DNA from: Flectonema sp. DT1601
Lineage: Eukaryota; Euglenozoa; Diplonemea; Diplonemida; Diplonemidae
Assembly (NCBI GenBank): GCA_964019425.1
Contig: OZ025846.1
Span: 372,001-436,000 of the forward strand
Direction of reading: 5' to 3'
Length of the DNA: 64,000 nt
Under the pieces are notes generated by a model. The model was not told where the DNA came from and searched no databases. It saw nothing but the letters and a program-made list of their open reading frames with translations. Made by a program: the position numbers and the translations under genes. Shown here piece after piece: positions 43,051 through 53,825 of this stretch (positions are counted from its first letter, which is position 1; each line of letters begins with the position of its first letter).

Positions 43051-45063
43051 ATGTCTGAATATGACGACACCAATACATGGAATTTCGTTATGCGGGAAAC
43101 TGACAGGGCCGAGATGGCAGCTCGCGCCCAGCTCCTCCGCGAGAAGGAAGAAAAAGAGAGAATTGCTGCCAGGGTAAGAGAAGAAATGAGAGTGAAAGAA
43201 GACGAGTTACACGCTGCGTTATACCGAGAGATGAAGAAACAACGTGAAAAGGAACTACGAGACATAATAAATAACGACTCTTCAATGAAAGCAGTTAACG
43301 GTGAGAATCGAGTATCGCAGTGGCACGCTCACCGAGACAACAAAATGCGACTCGCTGGAGAGGCATTCAAAAAAAGTAGTAAACGACCGTTATCAGTGGA
43401 AGAAGAACGATCTCTATTGGGGTTTGGAACAAACTTCACCGTAGGTGAGATGATGGAAAAGAATAATATCACTGCCGCACACATCTGGGGACATGACAGC
43501 GACCAACTGGTAGGTCAACCAGGAACAGTATACAAACCACCTGAGGAAAGAGCACTTGGCGTCGAACAGGCGGACAGTGAAGAGGCAGATGCTGCGAAAT
43601 CAAAGCCACCGCAATCTGTTTCAAATAGCATCCTTCAATTCCCTTCTAGAGATCCAAAGGAATGGGGAAACGGAATGAATCTAAGATACGCTGAACAACC
43701 CACTCGTGGTGACAATGATCCTTCTCAACCACCTCAACCAACACCACCAACAGAAGAAACACATGCTGGTAAACTATCAAGTACAGTGTCACCTGAGTTA
43801 CGTGTTAACTTATTACATTCAAATAAAACTGATCCAATTCCTCCGACTTATTCAGTTCCTGTTACAGAAGGTACTGATAATGATAAAGATAAAGTAGTTA
43901 GTCAGACTCAGACTCATAGTATTCTACAAGATTGGAACAGATCGACACTTGGAACAAAGAAAACTCTTCAAAAACCAACAACAACACAACTATTACGACA
44001 GCACTACGCTAGAGTGTTGACGTCGTCAAAGTTGCCGTCAAAAGAAGTTGTTGATACTTGTGCAGCGATGACTCGTTTTCAGGAAGACGCATGGGCTCGT
44101 CGTCATGATGCATCACTTCTTGAAAAACTACTCAAACGAAATAAATCGAATCCTGAAGGAGGAGTCCTTCACAGTATGATGGATCAACAAAATACATTCA
44201 CTGCTCTTGACGCTGCTGTTTCAGCAACACCAAAAATCCTCACCGTCAAAGCTCCGGAACAGTTTTCCGTAAGTGGAGATTATTTTTTATGCGAATCTGG
44301 TATGTTATTGACATCACAAATACCAAAAAAAAAAAAAAAACAACAACAACAACAACAACTTAACTTAACTTAAACAGGTGTATTTACATACTGGGAAAAC
44401 CCATCAGAAATGCTTAAAATATGTATTCACAATGGTGCGTGGGTTATAGGAAAGTCTTATATGGATATTGAAAATGAGAATGCAGATACTGCATTAATAA
44501 GAAGTCAAGGACATGTTTATGAATTACCTCATCAGGTTACGACTTGGAAATATCGTGATGACCCTAACACTGAATGGAAGGAAGCAGATAGTGACATTAG
44601 CGTCGTTGAAAAGACTGAAGTTGGAGATGAATTGCAACCCGAAACTGAAGTTGATCCCAACAACGATGAGAAAGAACAAGACGAAGATATTCAACCTGAT
44701 GTTGTTGGGGCAGCTATCGCTTCTGGTGATTGGATTGTTCGTAAAGATCCCCGTTCAGGAAGAGAATACTACGTCAATGCGGCGTCTAAAAAAACAGTTT
44801 GGGATCTTCACAAGGAACTCACTGGTAAATCTGCTCCTGTTTCTGCAGAGCAACCAGAAGCTGTGTCTGAAGTTGCTGAACCTGAAACTTCTGCACCACC
44901 ACCACCTCCTCGTCCTTTGCTATCAGAGGCTGCGAAAGATGCACTCCGTTCTGGTGCTTGGTTTGAAAAAACGGATCCTCGAAGTGGAAAGCCATACTAC
45001 TGCAACAAAAAAACAAAAAAATCCTACTGGAACATTGAGAAGGCTCTCGCTGAGAATCCATAA
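43051..45063 (+). CDS. Two-WW-domain protein
   Basis: Exons 43051-44299 and 44378-45063, joined by a 78-bp GTATGT...AACAG intron in phase 1, giving 644 residues. Residues about 20-75 form a charged helix (RAEMAARAQLLREKEEKERIAARVREE). The middle is hydrophilic and Pro-rich. The sequence at the exon junction (YFLCESG / VFTYWENPSEML) is continuous and plausible. The C-terminal third has two WW domains: GDWIVRKDPRSGREYYVNAASKKTVWDL and GAWFEKTDPRSGKPYYCNKKTKKSYWNI. Both keep the two Trp and the Tyr pair, except that the final Pro is replaced. WW domains bind proline-rich ligands; pre-mRNA processing proteins of the Prp40 kind use tandem copies, but no FF domains are seen. Confidence 0.8.
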
Positions 45064-45397
45064 GCAAGACAAGCACACGATTGATTGTTTTTATTATTTG
45101 TTCTGATTCGTTTTATCTGAATTCTGTTTTATTTTTAAACTTTTCTTGCCTTAACGAGACATAGACTTGTGCGATATCTGTATGTAGAAAGAAACCACCA
45201 TGTTAGAACTTATTACTGTTTTGATATATACCACCTTGCTGATGACTTTAATTGTTAACAAGTTATTTCGTCAGACATCAACCAAATGTTTTCATGCGTT
45301 GAAAGTTAGTTTAGAGTTTACAAAATTGATATTTTTATTTTATTTTATTTTTATTCCCAAACCCGCAGATCCATTTCTCAAAAAGGCGTCATCTTCG

Positions 45398-46216
45398 ATG
45401 GCTCGCATTACACTGAAAGAAGGATCTCCTGTGGTGGTAAATGGTAAGAGAGGATTATTAAAGGGAAGGTTAGCAAATAATCGCTTTGTCATCGACATTG
45501 GTGGAGCAATCATAGCAGATGGGGACTCTGTGAAGGTTGCAATGTGTGTTGGATGTGTTGTTGCAGTCAAAGGATTTGAATTGCTGAGCGCGAATGAATT
45601 TCTGAATGGTAGAAAAGGAAAGGTCGTAAAACACAGGAGAGGAGAAATGGAAAAGTTTTTAGTGAGATTTGGAGGTGGGTATGAACACTGGTTGCGAGCT
45701 GAGAATATGCGAGTCATTCAGTCAGCACCTCCCAGATCAGAAGTTGGTCAATCACAATGTTTTGGCGCAGCTAAAAGAGATTGGGGACTAGGTTTAGCAA
45801 CCTGTGGTCGTTGTGGTACATGGCCTATATTTAATAGAGGTTGTAGTCAGTGTGATACCAAGTATTGCTCTGATTGCTTTGCTGAACATCATCTTGATTC
45901 AGATAGTGATGATAGCTCTCCTACTCCTTACCGTCCAACACGTCAAATACCTGATTATCATGATCCTTCAACAAGACCTAGCACCTCTTGTTTAAAGTCT
46001 GGTCGTTTAACAACTCCACCTTCCGCACCTTCCTCACCTTCATCATCGTCATCTACAACTCTTCAGGTGTCGTTTACACTGCCTAATGAGGATTCTTTTA
46101 AGGCAGCTAGGCAACCTCTTAAATCACCTCCACGGCCTCTTTGGATTGAACCAGAAAGTGGAGACAGATCTTCATGGGTAATGCTCAACAATCAGGATAA
46201 GAATCCTTTTAATTGA
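45398..46216 (+). CDS. Tandem SH3-like/KOW-type protein with zinc-binding motif
   Basis: 272 residues from the ATG at 45398. The frame is open further upstream, but a CCCAAACCCGCAG acceptor ends at 45368, and the upstream part is hydrophobic T-rich translation, so this start is preferred. Residues about 1-105 contain two short beta-barrel-like repeats (GSPVVVNGKRGLLKGRLANNRFVIDIG; GCVVAVKGFELL...NGRKGKVVK). A treble-clef-type zinc site follows: CGRCGTW.....GCSQCDTKYCSDCF. The tail is Ser/Pro-rich. It resembles small RNA- or protein-binding adaptors, but no family name is secure. Confidence 0.65.
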   Translation: MARITLKEGSPVVVNGKRGLLKGRLANNRFVIDIGGAIIADGDSVKVAMCVGCVVAVKGFELLSANEFLNGRKGKVVKHRRGEMEKFLVRFGGGYEHWLRAENMRVIQSAPPRSEVGQSQCFGAAKRDWGLGLATCGRCGTWPIFNRGCSQCDTKYCSDCFAEHHLDSDSDDSSPTPYRPTRQIPDYHDPSTRPSTSCLKSGRLTTPPSAPSSPSSSSSTTLQVSFTLPNEDSFKAARQPLKSPPRPLWIEPESGDRSSWVMLNNQDKNPFN

Positions 46217-48129
46217 TAACGATGGGAGTAGATGAATTCCTATCCCACGTCAGACTTCAGAGTTGTTGCTGTTGAACAGCTGACGTCGATATTCCATTCG
46301 AGTTGTTGAGGATTAGAAATCTTGTTGTCCTTACTACTATTCCCAATAACAAACCTTATCTTACGTTTGTCTAGTGCAGATGATAGTAGGTCGGGGGCTT
46401 TCGATGACCGAATGGTCTAAAAAAGTAATTTTCTTCCCTGGTGATTATTTGCATGACAACACTGCTTCTACACACTCAAATTATAGACAGTTCTGATGGC
46501 TTTCTGCTTTGTAATTCTGTTACTCTGCAGTATGTCAGTAGGAACTAGTGAGCTGAAGCTTTTCTCGATTCCGTTGTGGTTTGTCGTCTCCTACGTGTAA
46601 ATTTAAATAAAAAGGTTTCGTTGGTTTGATTTAGAAGAACAGGCCTTCAAATCAAGTCTCGAAGCCGATTATAATTATATATTTACCGTACTCGTACGAT
46701 AGACATGTGTGCAGCTTATCTAATGCGCAAATCAAGGGTTCGTAGGGGGGACCCTGGTTAAGTCGATCTGAGAGAAAGAAATATATATATTGGCCAACTT
46801 CACTTTTTTACTCAGACTTTTGTTTTGTTTGTGCGCAAACTCGTTATAAAATCCTTATTACGGATGCCACAATTCTCTTTCTAAGGAACAATTGGTTTCG
46901 TGGATTAAAAAAAAAAAAAACTTATTATTCGGTACAAGTTTTGTTATTATATAAATGTATTTTTCATGATTCCCATCTCTAGCATACTATGTTGTGTTTT
47001 CGCTCGTTAATAATATTAAGGGGAATCCCTCGTCGGGGGGGGGGGGGTGTATTCCCGTAGACCTCAATTACCTACACTAGCTTCTTCTGTTTTGTTGCTT
47101 TCCTCCACCTTTCCCACTTTTTTTTCTTTTTACGCGTCGTTTCCTCTTTTCCCCCCTCCTGTTTGCATGTTGGAAGGGAAGCAAGTCTACCCTTCTCTTC
47201 AATATTCTAGTTACAGGCAAGGATTAAGACAACAACGAAAAAAAAAAAAAAAAAAAAAAAAAGCTTCCCACTAGCTGACATATTTCTAATCGAAAAAATG
47301 AGTTTCGCCCTCCCCACTCAAATTAAGACTACTCGAGAGTTACAATACAATACCTACTATTTATCAACTTCAGTTCGACTTTTATTCACTTGCTGATAGG
47401 TGCGCATCAGGTGGGGATAGTTGCTTTTGGTACAAAAAAAAATTTGTGTTCAAAAACAAGACAAAAAAAAACCGTAAAAAAAAGCAACTTCCTCCCAAAG
47501 TGTGCGTGTCGCAGTTAAGTTGTCTTTGTTTTTATTTTATTTAATTACCAAGAACTAATTCAGAAACAGGTATCACTTGTGAGAGTTCAATAAAAAAAAA
47601 AAAAAGCTAAACCTGATTTTGATGCGTTGAATTGGGTAGCTGGTTCTCTCTAAGTGTCAATATTAGTTTTTTTTTTTCCTTTTTTTTTTTTTATGTTTCA
47701 ATCATATTTACTGGCGGCAATTTAATTTCTCACGAAAATTGCTTATTAACGTTTCTTATTTACTACTATTATTCATTTATTTATATTTTAAGCTTAGGCA
47801 AAGGGTGGAAATCTGGAGATTGGTTGGTTTTATTAATATTTTTTTTGTAAGTTAAAATTAACGTCTCTTCAGTTGAAGCTGGTTCAACAAGTCTATTGCT
47901 GTCTTCGGAAACAGCTGAGGATTGGAGTGGTAACGTTTAGATTAAATAAACTAAACTACCTTTTTTTTTTTCTTCTTCTTTTCATTTATTTTAAATATAC
48001 TGAGTATTTTTGTAAAAAAGGGGGTTCCTTTGTGATACATGTCGAATTCTTTTTCTTGTCATCAATAAAGAGTCATTATCAACGTTTGTGAGAGTTTTTT
48101 GTCTGTCTGTATACAACAGTAATTTATAT

Positions 48130-48210
48130 GGTTGCTGGTAGCGATATAACTGTTACTCTGTGAGCTTTTCCTGGCTTTTGGCTTCCTAGGCTTCGTAAAT
48201 AAATAAAATA
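48130..48210 (+). repeat. Short interspersed repeat, family B, copy 1
   Basis: About 80 bases starting GGTTGCTGGTAGCGATATAAC and ending CTTCGTAAATAAATAAA. The copy at 49637-49718 differs at a few positions. The ATAA-type tail resembles that of the LINE at 20951-20966, hinting that this is a 3' end mobilised by a similar machinery. Confidence 0.7.
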
Positions 48211-48972
48211 AATATGCATTTTATGTGTGCATAAGTAGCTGATGGAAGTGGTACTGGACAAAAGTGAGACTCAAAAAAAAAAAAAAAAAAAAAAAAGAAT
48301 TGGCTTTATCTTCAACTATACAGAAAATAATGATATAACAACTGTGATTTTTTGTTTGTGTCACGAAACCCGTGAACCGACTTAAACTTGATAAAGCTAA
48401 GGGAGGTTTACGTGTGCTGCCAACATTCTTTTTTCGTTCTTATAATACTTGTTAAATGCAAAAAAAAAAAAAAAAAAAATTAGAACTTTTTTTCATAATA
48501 TTATTATTATGAAATTTAAAAAAAAAAAAAAAAACACTGAATCAAGTTTGAGAATTTCAGCTTTTGTTTTTCCCCCCTGACTTCTATATAAAGTTGCAAG
48601 TGTGTGCAAGTGTGAGGTGATTTGATCTAAAAAAAAAAAAAAAAAAGTTGGAGTAGTCGCATTAAAGATAACGAATGTAACTTTTAACTGTTTTTGTTAT
48701 CTTATTTTGGACACTGTGCTTCTTTTTTTTTTTTTTTTTTTTTTTCCATTCAATTCCTTCAACCCTCTATTCTATTACAGAAACCTAACCTCTCTCTGTA
48801 CACAACCTGATTGTGAAAATTATCAGAATTCATTTTTCTCTTTTTTTTTTATTTTATTTTAAAGTAAACAACTACAAAAAAATAAATCAGATAACTTGAT
48901 ATTTTACTTTGTATAAATACCTAAAAAAAAAATTGTCAAAAAAAAAAAAGTTTCAACCTGACCTCTGTGTCG

Positions 48973-49128
48973 TTTTTTTTTTTTTTTTTTTTTTTTGTAC
49001 CGACGTAGTTGGAGAAGAAACTATTCAGATTGAAAACCGATTATTTCTTATGGTCATGATTTATTTTCTCCGTGCGACAGGATTTTGTCTGCGTTCAACG
49101 AAATATAAGGTTAATCTGAATGGTTTTT
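48973..49128 (-). mobile_element. SINE-like element, copy 2 (diverged)
   Basis: Same family as 27979-28152, same orientation, tail of 24 A on the minus strand. The hairpin loop and body carry many substitutions, so this is the oldest of the four copies. Confidence 0.7.
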
Positions 49129-49494
49129 GTGCCTCACTCCCATTGCTGTAGGAAAACCAGAGTAGCACGCTGCTGTGTTATTTACGTGGAAACCGTGTTT
49201 TTCTTTTGCTTTTTCAGTTGTTTTTAAAATGTAAATTTGAGATGAAATCGTAAACAGTAGCGATTATATAAATAAATATTCGCGTCAATTTCAAAAAAAA
49301 AAAAAAAAACATTTTGATGAACTGTAGTGCTGAGATTCAAGGAGTTTTCGCGTTTTAGTTTGGTTTTTTTTTTTTTTTTTTTTTCTCTCTCTCGTGTCAA
49401 AAATCGATGACTTTTTCAAATAGCTACAATCAGTCTATGTCTATAGATAATATTGTCATATTTTTGGGATACCCTCTTCCCTTTTCTAACTTAT

Positions 49495-49529
<35 letters not shown>

Positions 49530-49636
49530 TCGTTCCACAATCTCTAGCAGTTACTTTCCGATTCTGCACTAATGATGGATGTGAACGAATCGTAATTCTC
49601 AATGTTGTCGTCTCTCATCGTCTGTGAAAGTCTCAC

Positions 49637-49718
49637 GGTTGCTGGTAGCGATATAACTGTTACCCCTGTTGAGCTTTTTCTGGCTTTTGGCTTCCTAGGC
49701 TTCGTAAATAAATAAATA
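49637..49718 (+). repeat. Short interspersed repeat, family B, copy 2
   Basis: About 80 bases matching 48130-48210 with a few substitutions and small indels. It ends in (AAAT)-type repeats. Confidence 0.7.
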
Positions 49719-50279
49719 AGACAAAGCTATCCCATAACAAGATTGGGGTCTACTTATGTTGCTATTGCCTCGTAGCCCTATCGGTGACACTCAGTACGCA
49801 ATGTTATTGACTTCCTCATCTAATCTATCAACACAAAACGAAGTTTTTGTTTAAGTAAGTTTGACGAGAGAGAGAATTATTGGTTCATGTTGGGAAAAAA
49901 ATATTGTTATTTTTTAGTTGATTTAACTAAGCTTATCTCATTATGTTTGTAGAAATACATCAAATAAACTTCCAGTGAACACAAACGAAACCCTGTTTGA
50001 ATTTCTCTAAATGTGTCCGTATTTTTTTTTTCCTTTCTTCTTCCGATATATTTTGAATTACGTAAAAAAAAAAAAAAAAAGTAATTAGATAAATGAAAAC
50101 AGGAGAGCTCTGAGATTACATTCAACATTCTACCGCAGTATTGGAGACCTTTGAGGAGCTACCAAGTTCTGTTTGAGGGTCTACCTAACCGATACGGTGG
50201 TCTGATGTACTTGCTAAGTAACTAACAAAGCTGTATACCTCTTTTTGATGTTTTCACTATCTTATTTTTATCAAATGCA

Positions 50280-50312
<33 letters not shown>

Positions 50313-50604
50313 CCATATACTAGAAAAGCTATCTCATACTAAAAGGCTTGAGTGATCACATATTCGTAGTTTTTTTTTTTCCCTTCCCTTCTTTTTTTTT
50401 TAAAAAAAAAAAGAAAAAAAAAACAAAAAAACAAAAACATAAATAAATAAATAAGGATGATGACGTTGTATTCGATTCTTCTCAAACGATTTCGTTGTAA
50501 GACTATTCCAAGAGAACGAGACGACCAGACAGAGAGAATTCGGATTCACAATTGTAATTAAACTCACTTTTTTTTTTTTTTTTTTTTTTTTAAAATTTTT
50601 ACAG

Positions 50605-51291
50605 ATGCAACAGGCAAAACGTTGCCGCATCCTCAATGGATTAGAAAAATGTGTGAGAAACTTAAAATTATGCAAAACATCAACTTGGGGAGCAAGTACC
50701 TGGGATGATGAACGTGTTTGGTATAGCGAAGGTGTAATGGTAAATAAAGAAGTTCCTAGTGTACTGAAAACACAAGCAATTCACATTCCAGATTACGTCA
50801 ACAGAAGACCTTATGAAGCACGATGGAATAGCCTAGCAGGTCGAATGTCACTAATCCCAAGGGATTGTTCGTTAAAAAGAATATCATTGTCACATGAGAA
50901 TGGTATCGGTATCAGTATTCAGTCTTCTATTCCTATCGGAGTAGATATCTGTGACACAAACAGGGTTCCTCGTATTCACGATGCCTTAGTAAAGCGTTCT
51001 AGAATTAGTTCTCCTTTTAAGGATCCACTTAATTCTATACAAACATCTGTATGTTGGTCTTGCAAGGAATCTCTTGCTAAGGCTGTAGGTCTTAACAGAT
51101 TGTATTCTGAGGAAGACATGTATTCCGATAATATTCACAATGTTCTAACATCATCGAATGGGATTGCTAATATCACTTTATCTGGCAGGGCAAGAGCTGA
51201 TGCTAGATGTCGTACTGCTTATCTAGCAGCTGACTACGTCGACCAGTACATCATTACTGTGTTGATGTTAAACAACGCGGAGGTTGGATGA
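50605..51291 (+). CDS. 4'-phosphopantetheinyl transferase superfamily protein
   Basis: 228 residues. Two hallmarks of the ACPS/Sfp superfamily are present: SSIPIGVDICDTNRV (residues about 107-121), matching 'iGvDi...Ri' with the Mg-binding Asp, and VCWSCKESLAKAVG (about 150-163), matching 'W..KEa..Ka.G' with the catalytic Glu and Lys. The enzyme moves the phosphopantetheine arm of CoA onto a Ser of acyl carrier proteins, activating fatty-acid or polyketide synthesis. One such module is present rather than the tandem Sfp layout; length fits a single-domain enzyme with extensions. The start directly follows an acceptor-like TTTTTACAG. Confidence 0.8.
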   Translation: MQQAKRCRILNGLEKCVRNLKLCKTSTWGASTWDDERVWYSEGVMVNKEVPSVLKTQAIHIPDYVNRRPYEARWNSLAGRMSLIPRDCSLKRISLSHENGIGISIQSSIPIGVDICDTNRVPRIHDALVKRSRISSPFKDPLNSIQTSVCWSCKESLAKAVGLNRLYSEEDMYSDNIHNVLTSSNGIANITLSGRARADARCRTAYLAADYVDQYIITVLMLNNAEVG

Positions 51292-51375
51292 ATACTTTTT
51301 AACAATTAACCTTCCTGGTGTGTGTTCCAAGTGTGAGTAAAACTGGAATTAAAAAATTACGAATTATTTTTTCAA

Positions 51376-51386
51376 CCCTTTCTCAG
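51376..51386 (+). promoter_or_regulatory. Probable trans-splice acceptor of the MFS gene
   Basis: CCCTTTCTCAG ends at 51386, eleven bases before the ATG at 51398. Confidence 0.5.
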
Positions 51387-51397
51387 GATAGAAGCCA

Positions 51398-53433
51398 ATG
51401 CGGTTGGCCGTGCAGCGGTTTTTGCACCGCAATGGCAATGGCAGGCGGTACTGTGGTAACTTCAATGGAAATAATAAAAGAGGGAGGGTAAGTAATGAAG
51501 CCCCACCGACTCCGACTCCGGCTCCTACTCCATTAGTTCTTGATCGAAAGACAATCAAAGCAGTGGCGATATTGAGTGGATCTCAATTCTTATCAAATAT
51601 CAGTTTTGGAATAATAATCCCAGTCCTCCCACAGTTTGCTGCTGAGCTTGGGCTTGGTGCCAGTGGTATTGGTTTGATCCTCAGTACTCCAGCAGTAGCT
51701 CGAATATTTTTAAATATTCCATTCGGTAAGGCTGCAGATATTTATGGTCGCCGTCCCCTTATGATCGGAGGAGCAATTATATCAGCTGCTGGATCGTTCT
51801 CAACGTACGCAGCTCACACGGTTCTTACAATAATACCCGCCAGACTCTTAGGTGGTATCGGTACTGCAGCATCCATGGCAGGCTCATCAGCTTACATGGC
51901 AGACATTACCGCACAGGTTCCTGATCACAGAGCTAAGATAATGGGTGTGCAGCAGGCGGTATGTTTTGTTATTCTCCCTTGATTTTTGCAGTAAGCGAGG
52001 CTGGGTTTCTGATTGGAATCTCTTCCTAACTCCTTTGCTGTAGCCCACGCGGTGAGTTCGTGAGTGATCGGTTTATCTTTATGTTTGATGCCCCTGTTAG
52101 TGTTGGGGTGTAGGTTGCTCCGGTAAAAGTCACAAACCACCGCGATCTTATTCTTAGTCCCAACAGGAGTTTGAATTTGTTGGGATGCTGTCGCGTATTT
52201 TAATGCTAACTCCGTTGGCGGTTTGGTGAAGACCAGGGTTAGTCTCTTCGTTTTCGTAGCTGTCTTGTAGAATTCCTCTCCAAGATTAGAGGCCTGTTGG
52301 GACAGTACTAATAATATGCCGTCTGTTGAACTGTTGATTCCGTCTTCCATCTTTATAATTTTTGATGGTTTCACATCCGAAATGCTCTGGCTTCCGAGTT
52401 GGAGGATTTGTTTCCGGTTTCGCAGCTTCAGTCGTTTGGTTTGCTTCTTTTGTTTGTGGTGCTTCGCACACTGCTTCCACTTCCATCGCTTCTCCCTCCG
52501 ACACTTCTGGTGGTCACCAAGTCTTCGTCTCCTTGATGTTTTTGAGTCCCCTCTTCTTCCCGGTCCTCCTACGGCTACAAAATAATTAATCCCAAATGGT
52601 TTGACCACAGGGTCTGTGGACCTCCTACTAGGTGGTGATTTATTAGTGCCAACAAAAAGATAATAAACAACAATACAAACAAACAGATGGTAACAACAGC
52701 ATTTATAGCTGGTCCTGCAATCGGAGGATTCCTCGCAGAGGCGTATGGTGCAAGACCGGCATTTGCGATTGTCGGCGCAGCTTTAGTGGGAAGCAGTGCT
52801 TTGTTTTCTGCTCTGGAAGAGCCAAAGAGATCAGAACAATCTCAAGGAGAAGGTAGTGGCAGTGGTCAGGTTTTACATTTATTAAAGTGTCCGGATCAGC
52901 AGGCTATCGCAGCTATGAACACGGCGCTATTCTTCGGATACGCAGCACAGATGGTGTTGGTTCCTCTTCACGCAGCAGCTGTCTTGAGTGCGTCCACATC
53001 ACAGATTGGAATGTTGTTTTCAGTCGCATGTGCTGGTGGTCTCGTTGGGTCACCTATTGGAGGCTATCTTGCTGATAAGTACGGTAAGAAGTCAGTTATT
53101 ATACCTGGGTCGTTAACCGCTGCTATTGGATCTTTGGCTGTAATTTCTTCATCAACGTATCCAACATTTCTCGTGTCTTCTGCGATGTGGGGTCTAGGTT
53201 GTTCTCTTATTCATCCTGCAATTACAGCTCTTGCTGCTGATGTTGCTCCTCCAGAACATCGTGGAGCTGCTTTGAGTCTTGGTCGTCAAGCAGGTGATCT
53301 TTCATTTTTATTCGGCCCTCTAACACTTGGGTTCATAGCTGATTATTTCTCTTGTGGAACTTCCCTTGCAGTTACAGCCGGGTGTTATGTTGCTGCGGCG
53401 TTTTTTTTTGTTATGAGGGCAGGGAATCGATAG
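51398..53433 (+). CDS. Major facilitator superfamily transporter
   Basis: Exons 51398-51958 and 52687-53433 join in phase 0 into 435 residues. The basic, Arg-rich N-terminus (MRLAVQRFLHRNGNGRR) could be an organelle-targeting peptide. About twelve membrane helices follow. The MFS signature between helices 2 and 3 is clear (GKAADIYGRRP), and its counterpart in the second half is GGYLADKYGKK. The junction (KIMGVQQA / MVTTAFIAGPAIGG) fits the conserved helix 4-5 region. The substrate cannot be told; the overall pattern is like drug:H+ or tetracycline-type antiporters (DHA1). Its 728-bp intron is five to ten times longer than most others here and carries foreign-looking sequence. The neighbours are unrelated. 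Confidence 0.9.
51994..52650 (-). other. Foreign-looking insert in the MFS intron
   Basis: The middle of the intron is GC-richer than other introns and codes, on the minus strand, in two overlapping frames (for example EGEAMEVEAVCEAPQTKEAN in one, LVFTKPPTELALKYATA in the other). The bases before it (GTATGTTTTGTTATTCTCCC) and after it (the A-rich end with CAAACAG) look like a normal short intron. I recognise no family motif and no clear flanking duplication. An inserted mobile element or gene fragment is the likeliest explanation. Confidence 0.45.
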
Positions 53434-53540
53434 TCATATTCATACCTGATTTTCTGATATACTTCAGCCTGTGTGCACTATTATAAGCTCTGTGGTTTCG
53501 GTTTCCAAAATATGTACTTAGGAAGAAATTGACTCCACCG

Positions 53541-53660
53541 TTTTTTTTTTTTTTTTTTTTTTTTTTGCACCGACGATATCGGAGAAGAAACTATTCAGAT
53601 TAAGAGCCGTTTACTTATGATGTCATGTTATTCTTGTCTGGTCAGATTTCGTTCCATGAA
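53541..53660 (-). mobile_element. SINE-like element, copy 3 (truncated)
   Basis: Same family and orientation as 27979-28152: 26-base A tail on the minus strand, hairpin and the first part of the body. Similarity fades near 53650, so the 5' part is lost. It sits about 110 bp after the MFS stop codon. Confidence 0.75.
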
Positions 53661-53825
53661 AAAAACATTATATTCTCAACATTTCTTTTTTTTCTTCTAA
53701 TCCATTAAACACAACGAAAATGAACGAGAGGAAATCCTTTTTTTTTTTTTTCCATTCCCTCTCTATCATAATGTCTATGACCGACTGCGTGCTTTATTGA
53801 TATCTCAAATCAGAATACAAACAAA

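Larger units (their letters stand above)
46217..50604. other. 4.4-kb gene-free region
   Basis: No protein or RNA gene is supported. It holds many A and T tracts of 15-30 bases (for example 48270-48296, 48721-48745, 49498-49528 and 50281-50307), a GGGG run near 47035-47047, one SINE-like element and two copies of a second short repeat. Pyrimidine-rich DNA and an ACAG at 50601-50604 sit directly before the next ATG. Confidence 0.55.

Noticed and set aside
45200-45397. N-terminal hydrophobic extension of the KOW/zinc protein
   Set aside because: Upstream of a good acceptor-like CAG; translation of T-rich spacer only looks like a membrane helix.
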